From Algibacillus agarilyticus (GTDB lineage Bacteria; Pseudomonadota; Gammaproteobacteria; Enterobacterales; Alteromonadaceae): a DNA stretch of 64,000 nt. The notes under the pieces were generated by a model that worked only from the letters and a program-made list of their open reading frames with translations, ran no database searches and had not been told where the DNA came from. The DNA is taken from the NCBI RefSeq assembly GCF_003286125.1, contig NZ_QMED01000024.1:1-64000 (forward strand). Reading direction: 5' to 3'. Position numbers and translations under genes: made by a program. Within the stretch, counting starts at the first letter, position 1; every line of letters begins with the position of its first letter. Shown piece by piece: positions 13,646 to 22,844 of this stretch.

Positions 13646-13869
13646 TATAGTCAAAGCGATCGGGTTTTAGGGGGAAGCCGTCAAAGCTACCGCGTCCTGC
13701 TCTCGCCCCTTACCTGCATCCATGCAGGCAAGCTTCGAGACCCCATATGCATATGCTCTACTATGTGATTGGGGCCGCCTAAATGGATTTAGGTGTTAGA
13801 ACGACGCAGGAGCCAAAGTCGAGAGTAAGCGCTGACAATGAACCATAAAACCTGAGCGAGAAGACTATA
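13646..13869 (+). mobile_element. MITE-like modular repeat, copy 1
   Basis: This 224-bp element matches 48052-48276. Both copies begin with TATAGTC and end with GACTATA; the 24-bp ends are imperfect inverted repeats (TATAGTC and GGTTTTA conserved, about 18 of 24 positions). TA dinucleotides at both ends fit a TA target duplication. The core holds a 16-nt hairpin (CCTGCAT-CC-ATGCAGG). This copy carries a private insert of about 45 bp with a second 16-nt hairpin (CCTAAAT-GG-ATTTAGG). No protein is encoded. It ends 48 bp before the MATE start codon. Confidence 0.75.
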
Positions 13870-13917
13870 ACTTAAGTTCTTAAATAAACCCATTTTAATA
13901 GCGTGGATTTTAGTTAT

Positions 13918-15294
13918 ATGACATTACGAGTGCAAGCCAAGCGCATCATTCTTCTTGCCTGGCCTATCGTCATCACCCAGCTTGCGTTATCTGGCATGGT
14001 AACTATCGACACGATTATGGCTGCAGATTTTGCTTCAATCGATATGGCAGCATTAGGTACATCTTTAGGTATTTGGCATCCTATTTCGCTTTTTACGTTA
14101 GGCGTGATCACCGTTTTCAGTCCCATATTATCGCGTGACTTTGGTAGCCGAAATAAGGCTAATTCAAATATTCATTTTAGCAATGCGCTGCTAATTACAT
14201 TTGGCTTATCTATTTTTAGTGTTTTGCTCATGCTGGGTAAAACACCTTTACTTAATTTGCTCGATCTTGAACCAAACATGCTCATTATCATGCATGAGTA
14301 TTTATTCTATTTAATGCTGAGCTTGCCTGGCTTTTGCTTTCTCATTTTATTTAGAACCCTGAATGAAGCCATGGGCAATACACGTTTGATCATGTATTTG
14401 CAGATAGGAGCGTTAATTTTAAACATACCACTTAATGCTATTTTTATTCATGGTTATGCGGGTATTGAAGCGATGGGCGGCGCAGGAGCCGGACTCGCCA
14501 CAGCCTTAATTAATTATGTAATGTTATTTGTCTTAATGTATATCAGCTTTAGAAAAAGTAACTGCCAGTTCTATATTAATGATTTAACGTATGCTCATAT
14601 TAGTCGAGCTAAGATAACCGAATTTTTAAAGTTAGGTTTACCTATTGGTATTACCCTCTTTTTTGAAATAGCATTATTTGGCGCAATAGCCCTCGCCATT
14701 GGCACTTATGGCGTTGATGCCGCTGCCGCGCATCAAATAGCCATTAGCTTTGCCTCTAACATGTATATGCTACCTTTAAGCTTAAGTATTGCGACAAGTG
14801 TAGTGATAGGGCAATTAATCGGTGAAGAGCAGCCTAATGCGGCGATAACAGCAGCTAAATCAGGTATTTTACTCGCATTAAGTATTGCTGTCATAACTGC
14901 ATCCGTTACACTATTTGGTCGTCAGTACGTATCATTACTTTATACTAATGACCCCGATGTGATCGCTGTCGCACTGGCTTTATTAATCTGGGCGGCCGTT
15001 TTTCAATTATCCGATGCGATCCAATCGGTAACACTAGGCGCCTTACGTGGGTTTAAAGATACACATATTCCGATGGTTTATACCTTGATATCATACTGGT
15101 TAATTGGTTTTCCGATTGGATGGTTACTTGCCGAAACCACGCTATTAACGAGCCAACCTTTAGGCTTACATGGATACTGGGCGGGGTTATTAATTAGTTT
15201 AACTAGCGCAGCCATATTATTATCGCAGCGTTTATTTAAAATCATTAAACATAACCAACATTTACTCATCAATACTGAGTACTCACTAAGGTAG
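13918..15294 (+). CDS. MATE family efflux transporter
   Basis: This polytopic protein of about 458 residues has the MATE layout of two six-helix halves. Signs are the N-terminal ILLAWPIVITQLALSGMVT segment, the repeated PIGITLFFE region opening the second half, and conserved GAGLATA. MATE proteins expel cationic drugs or metabolites using sodium or proton gradients; the substrate here is unknown. The ATG at 13918 is preferred; a GTG at 13903 is in frame, but neither start has a clear Shine-Dalgarno. The repeat element ends just upstream and may supply or alter its leader. Confidence 0.9.
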   Translation: MTLRVQAKRIILLAWPIVITQLALSGMVTIDTIMAADFASIDMAALGTSLGIWHPISLFTLGVITVFSPILSRDFGSRNKANSNIHFSNALLITFGLSIFSVLLMLGKTPLLNLLDLEPNMLIIMHEYLFYLMLSLPGFCFLILFRTLNEAMGNTRLIMYLQIGALILNIPLNAIFIHGYAGIEAMGGAGAGLATALINYVMLFVLMYISFRKSNCQFYINDLTYAHISRAKITEFLKLGLPIGITLFFEIALFGAIALAIGTYGVDAAAAHQIAISFASNMYMLPLSLSIATSVVIGQLIGEEQPNAAITAAKSGILLALSIAVITASVTLFGRQYVSLLYTNDPDVIAVALALLIWAAVFQLSDAIQSVTLGALRGFKDTHIPMVYTLISYWLIGFPIGWLLAETTLLTSQPLGLHGYWAGLLISLTSAAILLSQRLFKIIKHNQHLLINTEYSLR

Positions 15295-15446
15295 TTCATA
15301 GCCAATACTCACCTTTAGTCGTTTGTTAGCAAGTCAATTAATTTACGCTAAAACCGCGTTAAGCAGTTGGCTTGGTAAAGTCTAATTTGTTATCATTGCC
15401 AGCCATTTTTTATGAACCCCCCTGTCTTTTTTAGGAATATGATTGC

Positions 15447-16550
15447 ATGAGCCTTGCAGATAAAGTTTTAGCGGTTAATGATGACCTCCCGATACGTACC
15501 CATAAACCAGTCCATAGCGGTAAAGTGCGCTCAGTATATTGGTTAACCGACGAAGACAGCCAACGCTTAATAAAAGAAAAAGGCTACGACGTGCGGCCTG
15601 ACGCCCCACTCGCTATCATGGTGATAAGTGATCGTATATCAGCTTTTGATTGTATTTGGCAAGGTGAAGGTGGAATGAAAGGCGTGCCTGGTAAAGGGGC
15701 AGCACTTAATGCGGTATCAAACCATTGGTTTAAATTATTTAAAGAAAACGGCTTAGCCGACAGCCACATTTTAGATATTCCTCATCCATTTGTTTGGATC
15801 GTACAAAAAGCTAAACCCGTAAAAATAGAAGCTATTTGTCGTCAATATATTACGGGGTCAATGTGGCGAGCTTACACGAAAGGCGAGCGTGACTTTTGTG
15901 GAATTAAGCTGCCAGAAAACCTCAACAAAGATCAAAAACTAGAAGAGATTTTAATTACACCTTCGACTAAGGGTATTTTAACAAATATTCCTAACGTGCC
16001 AGAAGTAGACGATGTCAATATTACCCGTGATGATATTATTAATAATTTTTCAGCGTTTAACTTTAATCAAATTGAAGACATCGCGTTATATGAAAAATTA
16101 TTAAAAGAAGGCTTTGCCGTAATCAGTAATGCGCTAAGTCAAATTGAGCAAATTTTTGTAGATACTAAGTTTGAGTTTGGCTATGTAAGTGACACTCAAG
16201 GTAACGAAAAGTTAATTTACATGGATGAAGTTGGCACACCTGATTCATCAAGAATATGGGATAAAGCCAGTTATGATGCAGGTAAGATAGTCGAAAATTC
16301 GAAAGAGGGTTTCCGCCAATTGCTGTTAAACCACTTCCCTGATCCAGATATTTTATTAAACAAAGACCGTATGAATGAGCGAACAGCATTAGCGTTAAAC
16401 AATCCGCTTCCTGTTGATGTGCTCATGCAAGTTTCAGAAACCTATGTGGCAATCGCTGAGAAAATTACAGGTGAGAAACTCACACTATCGGATAATCCCA
16501 AAGCCGAAATTATTAAGGTGCTGAAGCAAGAATACGGTTTAATCGATTAG
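15447..16550 (+). CDS. purC: phosphoribosylaminoimidazolesuccinocarboxamide synthase, long form
   Basis: PurC joins CAIR and aspartate to SAICAR in purine synthesis. At 367 residues it belongs to the long form seen in marine gammaproteobacteria rather than the roughly 237-residue enterobacterial form. Visible family segments are [35 protein letters not shown] and [13 protein letters not shown]. It stands alone between the MATE gene and a strong terminator. Confidence 0.96.
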   Translation: MSLADKVLAVNDDLPIRTHKPVHSGKVRSVYWLTDEDSQRLIKEKGYDVRPDAPLAIMVISDRISAFDCIWQGEGGMKGVPGKGAALNAVSNHWFKLFKENGLADSHILDIPHPFVWIVQKAKPVKIEAICRQYITGSMWRAYTKGERDFCGIKLPENLNKDQKLEEILITPSTKGILTNIPNVPEVDDVNITRDDIINNFSAFNFNQIEDIALYEKLLKEGFAVISNALSQIEQIFVDTKFEFGYVSDTQGNEKLIYMDEVGTPDSSRIWDKASYDAGKIVENSKEGFRQLLLNHFPDPDILLNKDRMNERTALALNNPLPVDVLMQVSETYVAIAEKITGEKLTLSDNPKAEIIKVLKQEYGLID

Positions 16551-16566
16551 TCGTTTAAGCGTATAT

Positions 16567-16612
16567 ACTTAGGTCAATCGTGGTCATTGTAAAAACCACC
16601 ATTGACCTAAGT
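16567..16612. terminator. long hairpin terminator after purC
   Basis: Arms starting acttaggtcaat at 16567 and ending attgacctaagt at 16612 form a long stem with a small mismatch and an A-rich loop. It lies between convergent purC and the nitroreductase gene and can serve both. Confidence 0.8.
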
Positions 16613-16628
16613 TAAAAGCTAAACCTGC

Positions 16629-17177
16629 TTACCAAATTTGCGTAAACGCGCTGCCTTTATCTCTTTTCTTTTGTGGCACGGCCGATTTAGCAGTCCCTAG
16701 ATATAAAAATCCGACTATTTCATCTTCTGCTTTTAATTTAAACTGTTGTTTTACATGGGCATCATACGCTAATGCGCCTGAACGCCAAATACCGTCAAAA
16801 CCCTGAGCTACCGCCGCCATCTGCATTGCATGCACACAACAACCTGCGGTTAAAAGCTGCTCCTGTCTCGGTATTTTAGTGCTTTCTTTAATATCAGCGA
16901 TGATGGCAATCACTAAAGGTGCTCTTAACGGCATCAATTTAGCTTTCTCAACCAGATCAGGTGCCGCTTTTTGTAATTCGGCCGCTTCGGCAAAAATTTC
17001 CCCTAAATCACATAACGCCTGATCTTGAAAAACGATAAAACGCCACGGTTTTAATGCACCATGATCTGGAACACAAACAGCCGCATCTAAAATAATATCT
17101 AATTGTTCAGTAGAAGGAGCCGGTTCCATTAATTGATTAAATGAATTGCGTTGTAGTAATAATTCTAAAGCTTGCAT
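16629..17177 (-). CDS. nitroreductase family protein, YdjA-like
   Basis: The 182-residue protein has the minimal nitroreductase fold of the YdjA group. It starts MQALELLLQRNSFNQL, has PDHGALKPWRFIVF for FMN phosphate and ring binding, and GCCVHAMQMAA in the helical core. Such enzymes use FMN and NAD(P)H; the physiological substrate is usually unknown. It lies 21 bp downstream of the BPSS1780-like gene and could be the last gene of the cluster that starts at DUF1302. Confidence 0.88.
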   Translation of the reverse strand: MQALELLLQRNSFNQLMEPAPSTEQLDIILDAAVCVPDHGALKPWRFIVFQDQALCDLGEIFAEAAELQKAAPDLVEKAKLMPLRAPLVIAIIADIKESTKIPRQEQLLTAGCCVHAMQMAAVAQGFDGIWRSGALAYDAHVKQQFKLKAEDEIVGFLYLGTAKSAVPQKKRDKGSAFTQIW

Positions 17178-17198
17178 ATAAAAACCTATTTAGAGCGA

Positions 17199-17972
17199 TT
17201 AAGCAGACATCACGTCATCACGAGATGGTTTATCAGATAAAGACGTAGCACCTTGTGCACAAAATATATCTTTGTGAGCTACGTATAAAGAACAGATAGT
17301 GATGGGTAAGACAATCAGTAGCCCTAACCCTAAGGGTATAAACGAAATGAAAAACAGGGCAGCAAAAACTAAACCAAAAGCCGTTAAGGGCATCGTATTT
17401 AATATACAGGCTTTAAAGCTAAAAACCATTGCTTGATAAGCGGATACTTGCGAATGTAAAACCACAATAATGGGTGAAAAAATAAAGGCCATAGCTGGAA
17501 TGAGATAAACACATAAGCCAATTAGCGTGTTATACATAAACTCACTCAGCTGTTCTGGAGTTGGCGGCGTTTCAGAAAATAACGGTTGAGCAGACTCACC
17601 TACAATAGGATAAAAAATAGCCATTGCAACAATTGAATTTATAATGCATAACACACCAAGCGGTAGCGCAGAATGCTTCAATGAATTAAGTACCGCCATT
17701 AAATCAAATGGCTGATCTTGATCACGTTGTTGAGCTACAACATAAATACCACTGGCTAAAACAGATGCAATCAAAGAACCAATATACGGTATAAAACTTA
17801 ATAACATCATGCCACCAAGATAGGCCATATATCCAATAACCCACCAAAGTGCATTCTTTTTAAATAAATCAAAACCTTGGCCAAGCCATTCAAACCCTTG
17901 CTTAAAAGCAAAAGTTTTAATTTCGAATGTAAATTGATTCGCTGACGATTTATGCTCTGTAGGCTGTTCCAT
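17199..17972 (-). CDS. BPSS1780-type polytopic inner-membrane protein
   Basis: The 257-residue protein has about six hydrophobic segments and the N-terminal pattern AFKQGFEWLGQGFDLFKKNALWWV that is typical of the BPSS1780 family (related to DUF2189/DUF7544-like membrane proteins). The function is unknown. It follows the MMPL exporter gene by 24 bp on the same strand. The call rests on the hydropathy pattern and the N-terminal motif, so the family is less certain than the membrane location. Confidence 0.7.
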   Translation of the reverse strand: MEQPTEHKSSANQFTFEIKTFAFKQGFEWLGQGFDLFKKNALWWVIGYMAYLGGMMLLSFIPYIGSLIASVLASGIYVVAQQRDQDQPFDLMAVLNSLKHSALPLGVLCIINSIVAMAIFYPIVGESAQPLFSETPPTPEQLSEFMYNTLIGLCVYLIPAMAFIFSPIIVVLHSQVSAYQAMVFSFKACILNTMPLTAFGLVFAALFFISFIPLGLGLLIVLPITICSLYVAHKDIFCAQGATSLSDKPSRDDVMSA

Positions 17973-17996
17973 TAAAAGGCCTTTCTAAATATATAA

Positions 17997-20297
17997 TTAA
18001 CGTTTAGGCCATAGATATTTAGCAAGCGCAGGTAACACTAAAATTGCACCAAGCATGTTTACAACAAACATAAAGGTTAATAAAACCCCCATATCGACTT
18101 GAAATTTTAACGTTGAAAATAACCACGTACTCACACCAATAGCCAGCGTAAGACCGGTAAATATAACTGCGCTGCCCCGTTCTTTAAGGGCTTCTATATA
18201 TGACGCTTGTACACTGTAGCCTTGGTTAAGATAAATAATCATGGTTGATAGAATATAAATACCATAATCAACACCAATACCGACACCCAGCGCAATTACC
18301 GGCAGAGTATAGACAGTTAAACCAATTTGTAAATACGTCATCAAAGCTTGGGCTAACGTAGACACAACATATAATGGCACAATAACCGCGATTGTTGCTT
18401 TAAGCGATTTAAAGCTAATCAAACACAAAAAGATGACGGCTCCGTATACATACAACATCATAGGCGTTTGTGCTTCGGTAACCGCTTCATTGGTTGCTGC
18501 CATGACACCTACGGGTCCAGAGGCTAACCTAAAGTTGATCCCACTGTGCTCAAACTGTGTTTTTTGCTGTTTAATCTCATTTATCACTCGCTCAATAGTT
18601 TCAGCTTTATGATCGGCTAAAAATAAAATAATGGGCATAGCGCTACAATCGCCATTTAATAAGCCACTGTTTGTTGGAACACGTGAGACCGACTGAGCGA
18701 GTGTTGCTTGATTTTTAGAGATTACACGCCATTTAGGGTTGGCTTCGTTATAACCAGCATTAATAATTTTAGCAACCGACGTTAAACTAATTGATGACTG
18801 TACACCTTCAACATTAGATAACCGCCATTGAAAATCATCGATAGCCGACATTTTTTCATAAGAAGTACAGGCGTCAGGTGATGTTTCGGCGATCACCGAT
18901 AATATATCAACACTAACAGAGTACTTTTCGGTAATTAAAAAGGTATCTTGGTTGTAGCGTGAGGTTTCATGTAACGCAGGGGCTCCTGCATGTAAATCCC
19001 CTACTTTCATTCCTTGTGCGTACCAAAAACCCGCAACAAATAATGTAAAAGTCATGGCTATCGCGATGGTAGCAATTGGAAGGCGGGTTAAACTCGCTAA
19101 GCGAACCCACAATTTCTCATTGCTGTTTTGAGGCGCTTGCAAATTAGATAAATCAAGGTAAGACGCCAATACGGGCAGAAAGATCAAATTAGTTAATATA
19201 ATCACCCCAACACCGATCGACGCAGAAATCGCCAGTTCGCGAATAATGCCAATATCTATGCTTAATATGGTTAAAAAGCCGATAGAATCAGAAACTAAGG
19301 CAATAAAACCAGGGATAATCAATGCTTTAAAAGCATTAGAACAGGCTAACTGAGTCGATTTCGATTTATGGTAATCTTTAGCAATTGCATTGATCATTTG
19401 CACACCATGGCTCACACCAATCGCAAAAATCAAGAATGGCAATAAAATAGACATTGGGTCTATGCCGAAACCAAGTAATGACAGCAACCCAACTTTCCAA
19501 ATAATCGCAATCAAAGAGCAAACAATGGGAAAAACAGCAAGTTTAATAGAACGACAAAATAAATAAACTAATAGCGTCGTAATAATAATGGCAAACAAGA
19601 AAAACAAAATAACGCCTTTTGCCCCTTCGGCGACATCACCAACCATTTTGGCAAACCCAATAATATGAACGGTTATACCCTGTTTTTCATATTTTTGCCT
19701 AATATCGCTTTCTAATTGCTTGGCGATCTCAATGGTATCAAGCGCATCACCGGTTTGCGGATCAAACTCCATTAACTGGGCACTGACCATCGCACAGCTA
19801 TAATCGTTTGACACTAATCGACCAACTTTACCTGACTTTTCCACATTCTGTTTAACGGTTTCTAATCCGGCTTCATCAGCTTGAAAATCAGCAGGAATGA
19901 CTGGACCACCCGCAAAACCATCTTCAACCACTTCAGTGAACCTAACAGCGGGTGAAAACAATGAATTCACACTTACCCGATTCACTCCGGGTATAAAAAA
20001 GAGCTGGTCGTGAACGTTTTTCAACGTCGAGAAAAAAGAAGCATTGTAGATATCATCTGAAGGGTCACACAACGAAATCAATATGTTATTCGCTCCTCCA
20101 AAATCTTGTTGATAATCTAAATACGTTTTCATGTATTCATGTTGCAACGGAATATTTTTGGTAAAAGCAGCATCTAATTTTATTTGTGCCGCGTGGTAGG
20201 CAAAAAACAGTGTAAACAGACTAAAAACAACGACAACCGCTTTTTTTTGTTTAAATAACATCATTTCGATAAAAGTAACTAAACGAGAAAATTGCAT
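17997..20297 (-). CDS. RND superfamily exporter of the MMPL type
   Basis: The 766-residue protein has twelve predicted membrane helices in two halves, each with a large periplasmic loop after the first helix. Family segments include ILLPFLIFAIGVSHGVQMINA in the first half and LGVGIGVDYGIYILS in the second, where charged residues inside the helices drive proton coupling. MMPL proteins move hydrophobic substrates such as lipids or steroids. The neighbours (YCF48-like, DUF1329, DUF1302) repeat as a cluster in many gammaproteobacteria, suggesting a cell-envelope transport machine. Confidence 0.92.
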   Translation of the reverse strand: MQFSRLVTFIEMMLFKQKKAVVVVFSLFTLFFAYHAAQIKLDAAFTKNIPLQHEYMKTYLDYQQDFGGANNILISLCDPSDDIYNASFFSTLKNVHDQLFFIPGVNRVSVNSLFSPAVRFTEVVEDGFAGGPVIPADFQADEAGLETVKQNVEKSGKVGRLVSNDYSCAMVSAQLMEFDPQTGDALDTIEIAKQLESDIRQKYEKQGITVHIIGFAKMVGDVAEGAKGVILFFLFAIIITTLLVYLFCRSIKLAVFPIVCSLIAIIWKVGLLSLLGFGIDPMSILLPFLIFAIGVSHGVQMINAIAKDYHKSKSTQLACSNAFKALIIPGFIALVSDSIGFLTILSIDIGIIRELAISASIGVGVIILTNLIFLPVLASYLDLSNLQAPQNSNEKLWVRLASLTRLPIATIAIAMTFTLFVAGFWYAQGMKVGDLHAGAPALHETSRYNQDTFLITEKYSVSVDILSVIAETSPDACTSYEKMSAIDDFQWRLSNVEGVQSSISLTSVAKIINAGYNEANPKWRVISKNQATLAQSVSRVPTNSGLLNGDCSAMPIILFLADHKAETIERVINEIKQQKTQFEHSGINFRLASGPVGVMAATNEAVTEAQTPMMLYVYGAVIFLCLISFKSLKATIAVIVPLYVVSTLAQALMTYLQIGLTVYTLPVIALGVGIGVDYGIYILSTMIIYLNQGYSVQASYIEALKERGSAVIFTGLTLAIGVSTWLFSTLKFQVDMGVLLTFMFVVNMLGAILVLPALAKYLWPKR

Positions 20298-20315
20298 ATA
20301 AAAACCTAAATAATG

Positions 20316-21344
20316 TTAATAAGCAGAAGGAAACTTGAAGGCGCTGATACCTAATTCACCTACAGTGATAATATGATTTTTATAAAAAAGTCCCGATGTT
20401 TGGCTTTTCGAGCTTAATTTTTTAATATCTTGGTAGCCTATATTATCGTTATATAAACTTAATAAATTCGAATTTGCCAATATCAAAAATTGATTGTTCG
20501 GCAGAATAATAATCTGGTTAATCGATGTTTTTCTTTTACTGTGCAGAGGCTGCCAATCTGTTTCAACACGTTGAAAAACATGCCCACGAAGCCCAGCAAC
20601 AATGACAAACTCATCTGTTATTTGCACATCAAAAAACGAACCTGCATAAATTTCATCTTCACGATACCATGTTGTACCTTGATCAATACTTTTTGCAATA
20701 AGTCCGGCTTCACCAACAACCCATAAATCGCCATTAGCGAATGCTAATTTATTTAAATGGGGCAACACAGCGGCTAATTCTTCTTGATACTCGTCTTCAC
20801 TACTTTGCTTTATTTCATTTAAGTATTCAATATCATCAACGGGCAATAAAGTCGCATGTAATTCTTTATGCCAAGTTAAACCCCCATCTAGGGTGCGCAT
20901 AAATAGTCCATATGCACCAATCGCAATCCCTTGTTTATCATTAAAAAATAAAATATCAAAAAACGGTTTTTCTAAGCTAAAATCTTGAAATTGTATAGTC
21001 CACGTTTCTCCATGATCTGGACTATATAAAATGGTAGCACCATGTCCAACAGCCCAAACTTGACCAGTCTCAAGCGCAAAAACGCCCGTTAACATCTCGG
21101 CAGTAGGAACAGGCTTCTGCCGCCACTCGAAAGACTCAGCCGGTTCATTGTTCGTTTTATTAGCGACTACAATATGACCTCTTTCACCCACCGCTATTAA
21201 CGCATTACGGGTTTGCGAAATATCTAATAATAAAGATTTAGGTGCTAACGGCTGGATCTCAGCATTTTTAGCTAAGACATCAATAGAGACAATCAATAAT
21301 AATAAAATAAGAAGCGGATGAGTGAAATTCAATTTAAACCTCAA
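20316..21344 (-). CDS. YCF48-like beta-propeller protein (secreted)
   Basis: The 342-residue product starts with a signal peptide ending near VLAKNAEI and then shows repeated BNR/YCF48-type blades: SPDHGETWTIQFQ, TLDGGLTWHKEL and SIDQGTTWYRED, each with the Asp-x-Gly-x-Thr-Trp core. These propellers are assembly factors for photosystem II in plants; in heterotrophic bacteria they accompany MMPL exporters. A periplasmic chaperone or adaptor role is inferred from this pairing only. Confidence 0.88.
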   Translation of the reverse strand: MRFKLNFTHPLLILLLLIVSIDVLAKNAEIQPLAPKSLLLDISQTRNALIAVGERGHIVVANKTNNEPAESFEWRQKPVPTAEMLTGVFALETGQVWAVGHGATILYSPDHGETWTIQFQDFSLEKPFFDILFFNDKQGIAIGAYGLFMRTLDGGLTWHKELHATLLPVDDIEYLNEIKQSSEDEYQEELAAVLPHLNKLAFANGDLWVVGEAGLIAKSIDQGTTWYREDEIYAGSFFDVQITDEFVIVAGLRGHVFQRVETDWQPLHSKRKTSINQIIILPNNQFLILANSNLLSLYNDNIGYQDIKKLSSKSQTSGLFYKNHIITVGELGISAFKFPSAY

Positions 21345-21461
21345 ATTGTGTTAACGATCAAGATAGGTAGAAATAAAGCTGAAAGGACCCGCAGTGATGC
21401 AATATGTCATCACTGCTTTAAGGCTGACTTAAATTAACGAGATCGCTAACCGATATGCGCG

Positions 21462-22829
21462 TTATCGTTTACCCGCTCGACGTAAGGCCGAAGTGGTAAA
21501 ATCTTTAGGCGATAACTCAACACTAAAATCATACATTGGTTCATTGTTATCTAAACCTAAAGCTAAATAACGACGAGAGTTTAAATCATGATAAACATCA
21601 AGTGTTGACCAATGCGTTGGGACTTCGTAGTAGTTTAAACCATAAGAAAAATTGACACGATAAAGTTCATCACGCGCATCATAAGCATCCGCTACATGAA
21701 TTTGCCAACTATCTTCATCAATATAAAAAACACGCTTTTTATAAATATGACTTGTGCCTTCTTTCAGATCGGCTTCAACCACCCAAACACGATGTTTTTC
21801 GTAACGAGTGTATTCTGGGTTTATATGACCAGCATGCAAAATATCATCATAACTAATACCTTTAGCATGCAGTTTATAACTGTTATAAGGAATATACAGT
21901 TCTTGTTTACCCTTCAAAACCCAATTATATCGGTCTGGCGAACCATTATATAAATCAAAATCATCTGTTGTTCTTAAACCATCTGATGCAGTACCGGGTG
22001 CGTCATACGCTACGTTAGGCGCTTTACGAACACGACGTTGGCCTGTGTTGTAAGTCCAGGCATTACGGGGCGTTTTAACTTGGTCCATGGTTTCGTGCAC
22101 CAATAATGCAGTCCCCTTTAAACGAGCGGGTGATGTCACTTCTTGGCTAAATTTAAATAAAATATTGGTATTTTCAAGCACTTCCGTTGTCGCATCTTTC
22201 ATCGAATATTGAAAAATAATACGCTCATCAAAACCAATAAATGTGTAATCACCCGAAGAAGTCGGCATTGCTTGGCCACCGTTACGAATTGCGGATTCAC
22301 CTCGATAGCGTAATACATGGTTCCAAATAACTTCTAACCCCGTTTTAGGTATCGGAAAAGGAATACCAATCGCAGTCCCTTTAATACCATTTCCGCCTTC
22401 AACTAATTCAGCACGTGTTGCGTTAGCCAAGGTTGCATCATAAACATGCTGAGGGTTTGAAGCCGTTCTTCTAGTTGGGTATACCGGCATTTTAAAGGTC
22501 TCAGGGTAAGTCGCAAAAAGCGCTTTTTGCCCTGCCGATAAATTGTCGCTATATTGACTGACATTTTTAGCATCAATCGTAAATAAGGGCTGATCAGTCG
22601 TAAACGGATCCGGATGGTGATTCCCTACTTTATAATTTGCAGGGGCTTTTGTTATACCTTGTGTCCAAGCCGGAATACTACCGTCTTTATTACCTGCCTT
22701 TTCAGCCCCGAGCGGCGTTAAATCTTTACCTAGGCGTGCTGCTTCATCTGCCGTTACTTTAGCCCATATTGCACTTGAAGAAAGAGTCAGTGCAATGGTT
22801 GTTGCTATCAATGTTGTTTTATTAATCAT
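21462..22829 (-). CDS. DUF1329 family periplasmic/outer-membrane protein
   Basis: The 455-residue protein has a signal peptide (cleavage near IWAKVTADEA) and the DUF1329 hallmarks: RLGKDLTPLGAEKAGN and GSIPAW near the N-terminus, HHPDPF, and RVWVVEADLKEG near the C-terminus. The fold recalls LolA/LolB-like lipid carriers, as described for the family. It lies 15 bp after DUF1302 and 117 bp before the YCF48-like gene. Confidence 0.93.
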   Translation of the reverse strand: MINKTTLIATTIALTLSSSAIWAKVTADEAARLGKDLTPLGAEKAGNKDGSIPAWTQGITKAPANYKVGNHHPDPFTTDQPLFTIDAKNVSQYSDNLSAGQKALFATYPETFKMPVYPTRRTASNPQHVYDATLANATRAELVEGGNGIKGTAIGIPFPIPKTGLEVIWNHVLRYRGESAIRNGGQAMPTSSGDYTFIGFDERIIFQYSMKDATTEVLENTNILFKFSQEVTSPARLKGTALLVHETMDQVKTPRNAWTYNTGQRRVRKAPNVAYDAPGTASDGLRTTDDFDLYNGSPDRYNWVLKGKQELYIPYNSYKLHAKGISYDDILHAGHINPEYTRYEKHRVWVVEADLKEGTSHIYKKRVFYIDEDSWQIHVADAYDARDELYRVNFSYGLNYYEVPTHWSTLDVYHDLNSRRYLALGLDNNEPMYDFSVELSPKDFTTSALRRAGKR

Positions 22830-22844
22830 ATCAAGATGCCTAAC

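Noticed and set aside
13646-13869. Possible integron attC site or tRNA-like RNA in the repeat
   Set aside because: No GTTRRRY/RYYYAAC pair in the right spacing and no cloverleaf could be drawn; two-copy repeat with TIRs fits better.
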